A stretch of 64,000 nt of DNA from JAUYIV01 sp040882645 (GTDB taxonomy: Bacteria > Actinomycetota > Acidimicrobiia > Spongiisociales > UBA11373): contig JBBEAX010000038.1 of NCBI GenBank assembly GCA_040882645.1, positions 55,769-119,768 of the forward strand. The letters are read 5' to 3'. The number at the start of each line of letters is the position of its first letter. The first letter of the stretch is position 1. The translations under genes were made by a program, and so were the position numbers. This document shows, piece after piece, positions 58,789-64,000 of this stretch. Below the pieces are notes generated by a model that was given only the letters and a program-made list of their open reading frames with translations, made no database searches and was not told the DNA's origin.

Positions 58789-59150
58789 CCGCGGCGGCCG
58801 TGATCCTCGCCGGCGGTCTTGGGGCCGGCCTCCGATTTGTTGTCGGGACGGCAATCCAGCACCGCCTGGCGACCGAGTTGCCGTGGGGCACCGCCGTAGT
58901 GAACACGGCTGGCGCGTTCATGCTCGGCGTGGTGGTGGGTTCCGCCGGGGTCGGCCCTGGAACCGAGGTGGCTGCGGGGTTTCTCGCTGGCTTCACCACC
59001 TATTCGACATGGATGATCGAGTGCGTCCATCTGTGGGCTGAAGGTCGGAGTGGCCGCCGGCGCGCCCTGATCGACGCGACCGGTCTGCTCGTCGGGGGGC
59101 TCGTTGCCGCCTTCGCCGGGTTTGCTTTGGGTGGTCGCATGCTGGGTTGA
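58785..59150 (+). CDS. fluC: FluC/CrcB fluoride channel subunit 2
   Basis: A 121-residue partner of the preceding gene. GGLGAGLRFVVG, TAVVNTAGAFMLG (pore Asn) and GFLAGFTTYSTWMIE are the family blocks. Its loops differ from subunit 1, consistent with a fixed opposite orientation in a heterodimer. It ends 9 bases before the convergent polyprenyl synthase gene. Confidence 0.93.
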   Translation: MTAAAVILAGGLGAGLRFVVGTAIQHRLATELPWGTAVVNTAGAFMLGVVVGSAGVGPGTEVAAGFLAGFTTYSTWMIECVHLWAEGRSGRRRALIDATGLLVGGLVAAFAGFALGGRMLG

Positions 59151-59159
59151 GCGGAGTCC

Positions 59160-60152
59160 CTACCCCTGACGCGCCGCGTCCACCCGCTCGACCAGGTATT
59201 CGCCCAAGGTTCGGAGCACCTTGGTGACCTCGCTGTCGGGCAATTCAGCGATCGCCTCTTCTGCCGCGGCGATGTGCGCCATGGTCTCGTCGAGGACCCG
59301 GTCGAGATGTCCGCCACTACGGACCAGGTCGATCACCTCCTCGACCGCCTCATCCGGGTAGGGCTTGCCCCCTTGGAGCAACTTCCGTGCCCGGTGGCCG
59401 TTTTCACCCCGCAGCGCGTAGATGACTGGGAGGGTGAAGGTGCCCTCGTGGATGTCGGAGCCGGCGGGCTTGCCCAGGAAGTCCTCGGTGGCGAGCAGGT
59501 CGAGTACGTCGTCGGTGAGTTGGAAGACCAGGCCGACCTCGTGGCCCCATCTGGTCGCCGCCTCGATCTGCGGGCGATCGGCTCCTCCGGCCATCGCTCC
59601 CAACCGTGCCGAGGTGCGGATCAGGCTTGCCGTCTTGTTCTCGATCACCCGGTAGTAGTCCTCGGGGCCATGGTCGAGGTCATTGCCGAGCTGCAACTCG
59701 AGTACCTGGCCCTCGCAGAGGTTGGCGTAGGTGCGGGCGAGCAGGGCAACGGCCTCGGTGCCCAGCGGGGCGGCGACCTCCGAGGCACGGGCGAGGAGGA
59801 AGTCCCCGGCGAGGATGGCGATGGTGTTCGACCAGTTGGTGTTCACCGACGTCTGACCACGGCGACTTCCGGCTTCGTCGATGACGTCGTCGTGATAGAG
59901 GCTGCCCAGATGGATCAGCTCGACCGCTACTCCGGCCTCGACCGGATCGGATCCGTCGGCGCCACCGATTTCGGCGGCCACCTGGGCGAGCATCGGGCGA
60001 TACCGCTTCCCAGCCCCGAGGAGGTGCTGGGCGATCTCGGTGACGAAAGGGTTGTCGGAGGTGGAAACCTCGTAGAGCCGGCGCTCGACCTGCTCGAGGC
60101 GAGCCCATACCCGTTCGATGGGGACCAGGTCGCGCAGGGGTGGGCCGTCCAT
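59160..60152 (-). CDS. polyprenyl diphosphate synthase
   Basis: A trans-prenyltransferase that extends allylic diphosphates with isopentenyl diphosphate, probably for quinones. The first Asp-rich motif is HLGSLYHDDVIDEAGSRRG, with DDxxD, and the second is QLTDDVLDLLA. GKRYRPML lies in front. 330 residues from ATG 60152, which is preceded by TACCAT. Chain length cannot be read with certainty; the small residues before the first motif (ELIHLGS) allow a medium to long product. Confidence 0.93.
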   Translation of the reverse strand: MDGPPLRDLVPIERVWARLEQVERRLYEVSTSDNPFVTEIAQHLLGAGKRYRPMLAQVAAEIGGADGSDPVEAGVAVELIHLGSLYHDDVIDEAGSRRGQTSVNTNWSNTIAILAGDFLLARASEVAAPLGTEAVALLARTYANLCEGQVLELQLGNDLDHGPEDYYRVIENKTASLIRTSARLGAMAGGADRPQIEAATRWGHEVGLVFQLTDDVLDLLATEDFLGKPAGSDIHEGTFTLPVIYALRGENGHRARKLLQGGKPYPDEAVEEVIDLVRSGGHLDRVLDETMAHIAAAEEAIAELPDSEVTKVLRTLGEYLVERVDAARQG

Positions 60153-60158
60153 CGTGGC

Positions 60159-60164
60159 ATGGTA
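60159..60164 (-). promoter_or_regulatory. -10 box (TACCAT) of the polyprenyl synthase gene, leaderless type
   Basis: TACCAT on the minus strand is exactly six bases before the ATG at 60152. It separates this gene from the importer operon upstream. Confidence 0.6.
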
Positions 60165-60193
60165 CGCGGCGCTAGGGGGGCACGAAGCCCCGC

Positions 60194-60958
60194 TCAAACG
60201 ACGAGGATCAGCAAGCCCTTCCTGAGGGGATGGGGCACCACCTCGATCGGGTGGCGATACACCTCGCTGAGGCTCGCCGGGGTGAAGACCTCCTCCGGGC
60301 GGCCATCGGCGGCGACCACTCCGTCGGCCAGCAGGATGGCGCGGTCGGCGTACCGGGCGGCCAGGTTGAGGTCGTGCAGCACCGTGATGACGATCCGTTC
60401 GGCGGCCCGCTCCCGGAGCATCGCCATGATGCGCTCCTCGACGGCGATGTCGAGCGCCGCGGTGGGCTCGTCGAGCAGGAGCACCGGACTCTCCTGTGCC
60501 AGGATCCTGGCAAGGGACGCCAGTGCCCGCTCGCCCGCGGAGAGGGTGGCAAAGACCCGGTCGGCGAGATGGCCGACCCCGACGGCATCCATCGCCGCCT
60601 CGGTCGCGGCTCGATCGGCCCGCGCCGAGTTCGCCTCTGCGCGGCGGTGGGGGGAGCGGCCCAGGGCGACGACGGCCGCCACCGGGAAGGGGATGTCCTG
60701 CGGCCCGCCTTGATCGAGGACCGCCCTCCGCAGGGCGAGCTCGAGCGCGGGCATCTCCTGTAGCGCGTCGGTGTCGTGGGTCACCGAGCCGGTGGTGGGT
60801 TCGAGATCGCCGGCGAGGACGTGGAGAAGGGTGGTCTTGCCCGCCCCGTTCGGCCCGACGACTGCCACCATTTCACCGGCGGCAAACGCGAGGTCGGCGC
60901 TCGCGAGGATCTCCGCTGTGCCGACGCGGTAGGACACGCCGTGGGCGACGAGAGTCAT
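60194..60958 (-). CDS. ABC importer ATPase (haem/cobalamin/siderophore type)
   Basis: A 254-residue cytosolic ATPase for the adjacent FecCD permease. Walker A is GPNGAGKTTL, the signature is LSAGERALASLARIL, Walker B is VLLLDEPTAALD, and the H-loop is VLHDLNLAA. The signature LSAGE resembles the HmuV/BtuD group. The much longer open frame on this strand (to 63061) is a shadow of the two genes upstream. It overlaps the permease by 4 bases. Confidence 0.93.
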   Translation of the reverse strand: MTLVAHGVSYRVGTAEILASADLAFAAGEMVAVVGPNGAGKTTLLHVLAGDLEPTTGSVTHDTDALQEMPALELALRRAVLDQGGPQDIPFPVAAVVALGRSPHRRAEANSARADRAATEAAMDAVGVGHLADRVFATLSAGERALASLARILAQESPVLLLDEPTAALDIAVEERIMAMLRERAAERIVITVLHDLNLAARYADRAILLADGVVAADGRPEEVFTPASLSEVYRHPIEVVPHPLRKGLLILVV

Positions 60959-61989
60959 AGGCGCGGCACCTCGGGCCGGCGGATCAGCCACAGGAAGAAC
61001 GGTCCACCGATCGCGGCAGTGAGCAGTCCGACCGGAATCTCCTGAGGGGAGATCACCGTGCGCGCCCCGAGATCGGCGAGGAGCATCATGGCTGCGCCGC
61101 CGACGGCCGATCCGACGAGCACGACCCGGTGGGCTGCTCCGGCGAGGCGACGCACCAGATGGGGGACGACGAGTCCGATGAAGACGACCACCCCCACCGC
61201 ACCCACTGCGGCTCCGGTCACTGCGCCGACGCCGAGGAGGATCACCAGAGAGGCCATGTCGACGTCCACACCAAGGCGCCTGGCATCCGCCTCCCCCAAC
61301 GCGAACAGGTCGAGGGTGCGGGCAGCACCGAGCAGTCCGAGGAGCCCGACCCCGGCGGTGGCCACCAGGGTGCCGAGGGTTGCCCAGGTGCTCGCTCCAA
61401 GGTTGCCCAGCAGCCAGAAGTCGATCGGGGGAACCCTCGTCCGGTCGGCGGCGAACACGACGAACCCCACCCAGGCGCTGATCGCAGCTCCCAACGCGAG
61501 TCCGGTGAGTACGAAGCGTGAGGGTTCGGTCGCTCGCGACCGGCCCAGCCGCCTGACGATGAGGGCGGCCACCATCCCCCCGACCGCCCCCCCGGCGATT
61601 GCGCCCTGGACGGAGCCCGTGAGTGAACCGAGTGCCCCGCCCAGCGATGCGCCGGGGCCGATTCCCAGCAGGTGCGGGTCGGCCACCGGATTGCGAAACA
61701 GGCCCTGGAGGGTCGCGCCGGTGACCCCGGCGGCTGCACCTGCGACTGCTCCGACCAGTACCCGGGGCAGGCGAATGTCGAGGATGACGGCGCGGGTGAG
61801 GGTGTCGGGCTCGCCCATGGCCAGCCCGAGGGCACCGGCCAGGGTGCGCATGACCTCCATGGGGGCGATAACCACGGGTCCCACACACAGATTCGCGACC
61901 GAGGCCGCGAAGAAAACGACCAACAGTGCGACGACGACCCCCCGGCGCCGGGTGCCGCGGCGGTCGTCGTGCACTACGGGCTTGCCCAA
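60955..61989 (-). CDS. FecCD-family permease
   Basis: A 344-residue membrane channel of a haem, cobalamin or siderophore importer. RLPRVLVGAVAGAAAGVTGATLQGLFRNPVADPHLLGIGPGAS, quoted here only as short blocks, includes the hallmark RLPRVLVG and NPVADPHLLGI. VVFIGLVVPHLVRRL is the coupling region with the ATPase. About ten hydrophobic spans. It lies 6 bases after the binding protein gene and overlaps the ATPase gene. Confidence 0.93.
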   Translation of the reverse strand: MGKPVVHDDRRGTRRRGVVVALLVVFFAASVANLCVGPVVIAPMEVMRTLAGALGLAMGEPDTLTRAVILDIRLPRVLVGAVAGAAAGVTGATLQGLFRNPVADPHLLGIGPGASLGGALGSLTGSVQGAIAGGAVGGMVAALIVRRLGRSRATEPSRFVLTGLALGAAISAWVGFVVFAADRTRVPPIDFWLLGNLGASTWATLGTLVATAGVGLLGLLGAARTLDLFALGEADARRLGVDVDMASLVILLGVGAVTGAAVGAVGVVVFIGLVVPHLVRRLAGAAHRVVLVGSAVGGAAMMLLADLGARTVISPQEIPVGLLTAAIGGPFFLWLIRRPEVPRL

Positions 61990-61995
61990 TCCCGG

Positions 61996-62991
61996 TCAGC
62001 CGGCGAGGTCGGGATGCAGGTCGAGCACGAACTGCATCAGGGCCGTGCCGGCCCGCGGGCCCAGATTGAAGAAGAAGGCCTCGTCGTATGCCAGGAATGC
62101 GCCGTTCGCCCCTGCCGGGGTATCGGCGACACCCGGGACGGCGTCGAGCAACGCGTCGACGCCTCCGAGGGCGGCCAGGCCCGCCTCGGGAAACACGATG
62201 ACGTCGGGGGCGGCAGCGATCAGGGCCTCCGCCGACAACGGTGCCGCTCCGAAGATCATCATCTCGGCTCCGACGTCGACGGCATTGGCCCCTTCGATCA
62301 TTGCGTTGGTGCCGATGCCGATGCCGAAGAGCAGCATCAACTGGGGTCCACGGGTGTAGATGAACGCCACTCGTGGGGTCGACTCGGCGGAAGCCGCCAG
62401 GGCGGTCGCCACCGCGATCTCGGCATCCACGTGGCTCGCCAGGGCATCGCCCTCGGCGGCCATCCCGACGATGTCTGCGACGGTGCGGATCTTGTGCCCG
62501 ACCGCATCGAACGATCCGCCGGTGGCGAGAACCACCACCGGGATGCCCGCACCGCGAATCTGGGCGATTGCCTCGACCGGGTCGGTGAGGTCGTTGGCGA
62601 GCACCACGGTGGGTTCCATCGCCAGGACGGCCTCGGCGGCAAGCATCTGGCCGAACCCGACGCTGGGCAGGTCGGCCGCCTCCTCCGGGAAGGTGGTGGT
62701 GACGTCTACGGCGACGACGCGATCGCCGGCACCGAGGGCGAACAGGATCTCGGTGAGATCGCCGCTCAGCGAGACGATCCGGGACGCGTCGGAGATCTCG
62801 GAGGTCTCGCCGTCGTCCCCGACGATCACCAGCGGCACGGTGGTCGGTGTGGTGGTCGTCGCCGCGCTCGTCGTGGTTGCGGCCGAGGTGGTCGTCGTCG
62901 GTGCGACGGTGGTGGTCGTAGTCTGATCGTCCCCACAGGCGGCGACGACGAGAGTCATGGCGACGGCGATCGCCAGGCTCCTGAGCTTCAT
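61996..62991 (-). CDS. substrate-binding lipoprotein of the importer
   Basis: A 331-residue exported lipoprotein. The signal peptide ends in VVAAC, and a long Thr linker (about residues 23-52) follows. The periplasmic-binding-like domain shows RIVSLSGDLTEILFALGAGDRVVAVD, the standard HmuT/BtuF opening, and later IVFPEAGLAALGGVDALL. Haem or a cobalamin-like ligand is likely; the axial Tyr cannot be assigned without alignment. Its start overlaps the end of the membrane protein gene upstream. Confidence 0.9.
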   Translation of the reverse strand: MKLRSLAIAVAMTLVVAACGDDQTTTTTVAPTTTTSAATTTSAATTTTPTTVPLVIVGDDGETSEISDASRIVSLSGDLTEILFALGAGDRVVAVDVTTTFPEEAADLPSVGFGQMLAAEAVLAMEPTVVLANDLTDPVEAIAQIRGAGIPVVVLATGGSFDAVGHKIRTVADIVGMAAEGDALASHVDAEIAVATALAASAESTPRVAFIYTRGPQLMLLFGIGIGTNAMIEGANAVDVGAEMMIFGAAPLSAEALIAAAPDVIVFPEAGLAALGGVDALLDAVPGVADTPAGANGAFLAYDEAFFFNLGPRAGTALMQFVLDLHPDLAG

Positions 62992-63737
62992 GGTGTGCCT
63001 TTCGTTTTGGATGCGCCGGCGGCGGCGCGCTGGGATGGATGGATGGATGGGGTGCGGTCACCGACGATCAGGGCGTATCCCCGCCAGATGAGGATGAGTC
63101 CGATCAGTTCGCCGACATAGAGCACCTCGACGTGTCCGGCGCGGGTGAATGCCCCCCCAATGCCGGGGAGGAGGGCACCGACCGCGATCAGCCAGTTGCC
63201 GGCGACGCGGGCACCGGCTCCCGGTGTCTGGCGGTACTTCTTTGCCGACCAGATCGCCCCGCCCACCAGGAACACCAGTGCATAGGTGTTGATCAGTGGC
63301 GAGAACAGCCGGACCCATTGCCACTCCATGGCATCTCCGTCGAGGCGGCCCACCTCGGCTGCGTCGGGTGCCAGGGGGGTGGCCAACACGAACACTGCGG
63401 CGATCGCCACATACACGAGAAGTACCACGGTGAGGCGATCGGCGGTCCGTCGCTTCATGAGCAGGTACACGCTTCCCTGTGCGAGCGGGGCTCCGCCGAG
63501 GAGTGCCCCGGCGATGTACCAGGCGCGGAAGGTCGGCGGGTTCCACCCGGCGAGGGTGGTGAGCGCCTCGGTGAAGGTACCCACCCCGAACAGGGCGACG
63601 CCGATCGTCCACCACATCAGGTACCGCGCATGCGGTGATCGCCGCCAGTGCTTCCACAACACCACCGTGAACCCGGCTGCGATCGCGGTCGAGACGATCG
63701 GCAAGTAGTGGAGCGGAGGAGTGGCGGCAACCAGCAT
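62988..63737 (-). CDS. unrecognised multi-span membrane protein heading the importer operon
   Basis: A 249-residue protein with about seven hydrophobic spans, including LHYLPIVSTAIAAGFTVVL, LMWWTIGVALFGVGTF, VVLLVYVAIAAVFVLATPL and VEVLYVGELIGLILIW. Several aromatic and His residues lie near span ends (HYLP, KHWRR). It ends in a Ser/Thr/Lys tail encoded across a GGAT repeat. It overlaps the binding protein by 4 bases and has a TACGTT box eight bases before ATG 63737. I know no named family. It may handle haem or electrons at the membrane; that is inference. Confidence 0.7.
   Translation of the reverse strand: MLVAATPPLHYLPIVSTAIAAGFTVVLWKHWRRSPHARYLMWWTIGVALFGVGTFTEALTTLAGWNPPTFRAWYIAGALLGGAPLAQGSVYLLMKRRTADRLTVVLLVYVAIAAVFVLATPLAPDAAEVGRLDGDAMEWQWVRLFSPLINTYALVFLVGGAIWSAKKYRQTPGAGARVAGNWLIAVGALLPGIGGAFTRAGHVEVLYVGELIGLILIWRGYALIVGDRTPSIHPSQRAAAGASKTKGTP
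63033..63048. repeat. (GGAT)4 tetranucleotide repeat in a coding tail
   Basis: Four GGAT units lie near the 3' end of the membrane protein gene at 62988-63737. Gain or loss of a unit would change the last 15 or so residues and could disturb coupling to the lipoprotein gene. Confidence 0.6.
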
Positions 63738-63745
63738 GGGGCGTG

Positions 63746-63751
63746 AACGTA
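63746..63751 (-). promoter_or_regulatory. -10 box (TACGTT) of the importer operon, near-leaderless
   Basis: TACGTT on the minus strand lies eight bases before the ATG at 63737 and should drive the membrane protein, lipoprotein, permease and ATPase genes. Confidence 0.5.
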
Positions 63752-63769
63752 CGAACCGGCCAGCCCGAC

Positions 63770-63955
63770 GGCGAGTCGATTCGAAGTCGACAGAGCGTCG
63801 GCCGCCTGCGCCGACCTCCTGCGATGGTCGGCCGCCTGCGGCGGCCTCCTGCAATTAGCGATTGGCCAGACGCGGTCGAGGCTTCCGACGCGTTCGGTCG
63901 AATTGCGAATTGCGAATCGCGGGAGGCCGCCGAAGGCGGCCGACCCTACAGCCCG
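63770..63955. repeat. GGTCGGCCGCCTGCG repeats and a CGAATTG heptad tract
   Basis: GTCGGCCGCCTGCG recurs at about 63797 and 63826, followed in each case by a CC-TCCTGC segment. CGAATTG, CGAATTG and CGAATCG are in phase at 63899-63919. GGCCGCC-GAA-GGCGGCC (63925-63941) is a perfect hairpin. This is the same word as at 696. No gene is seen until 63964. Confidence 0.7.
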
Positions 63956-63963
63956 GGAACGAA

Positions 63964-64000
63964 ATGACCGAAACCCTTGTTACACGGCTGACATCCGCAA
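63964..64000 (+). CDS. possible start of a gene running off the right edge
   Basis: ATG at 63964 begins MTETLVTRLTSA and stays open to the edge. A weak GGGAACGA lies before it. Too short to name. Confidence 0.3.
   Translation, partial: MTETLVTRLTSA

Noticed and set aside
60194..63061. Very long minus-strand frame of about 955 residues
   Set aside because: Only its last 254 residues form the ABC ATPase; the rest is Arg/Gly/Pro-rich and antisense or frame-shifted to the permease and lipoprotein genes, which have clear families.

Overview
The window is a high-GC, densely packed chromosomal segment of an actinobacterium. Gene content and order resemble the core genome of Mycobacterium and Streptomyces: a HAD hydrolase divergent from a tadA-tadB-tadC-flp-tadE cluster, a DECH-type helicase, topA-MFS-tmk-holB, a DUF2342 metalloprotease-tilS-hpt-ftsH-fol run, and DUF2520-panC-coaX-lysS. 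A mycothiol-type SigR/RsrA pair, a PimB-like mannosyltransferase and an F420-type oxidoreductase agree with this. Several exported proteins carry long Thr-rich linkers right after the lipobox, a style I associate with Acidimicrobiia-like lineages; the class is an inference. Apart from one toxin-antitoxin pair and one 13E12-type HNH gene, the window looks like stable chromosome rather than a mobile island.

Layout. 1-4.4 kb: end of an MFS exporter, a sucrose/mannosylfructose-phosphate synthase and phosphatase pair, msrA and a HAD-IB hydrolase. 4.6-8.5 kb: a compact Tad-type pilus or secretion operon. 8.6-14.6 kb: an ECF sigma factor with a GerMN/Gmad2 membrane protein, a MazEF-like module, an LLM flavin enzyme and the helicase. 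14.8-28.7 kb: ion transport, comprising a P2-type cation ATPase, an LCP protein, NhaA, two TrkH channels, three RCK proteins, a 43-residue membrane protein and a potassium-type membrane pyrophosphatase. 29-40.5 kb: a tandem histidine phosphatase, PimB-like glycosyltransferase, topA, MFS-tmk-holB, acyltransferase, epimerase and acyl-CoA dehydrogenase. 40.6-43.4 kb: a copper module, with CopB and a cytochrome c diverging from a CsoR-like palindrome. 43.5-45 kb: tRNA-Thr, sigR-rsrA and small proteins. 45-56.5 kb: the metalloprotease-tilS-hpt-ftsH-folP-pseudophosphatase-folK run, then DUF2520-panC-coaX-lysS. 56.5-64 kb: the HNH gene, a fluoride riboswitch with two FluC genes, a polyprenyl diphosphate synthase, and a haem/cobalamin-type ABC importer led by an unrecognised membrane protein.

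Two features cut across the window. Many genes start 6-8 bases after a TANNNT box, which implies widespread leaderless transcription, while operon-internal genes are coupled by ATGA, GTGA or TGATG overlaps. Many intergenic gaps also hold non-coding tracts built from 7-bp words. The word differs from gap to gap but the 7-bp phase is constant, and arms are often mirrored so that they could fold into long hairpins.

The most interesting targets are the heptad tracts, the nested palindrome upstream of topA, the potassium cluster with its microprotein, the fol operon with apparently non-AUG starts and a catalytically dead phosphatase-like protein, the copper and fluoride control regions, and the membrane protein heading the importer operon. 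No gap longer than about 270 bases lacks a described feature.
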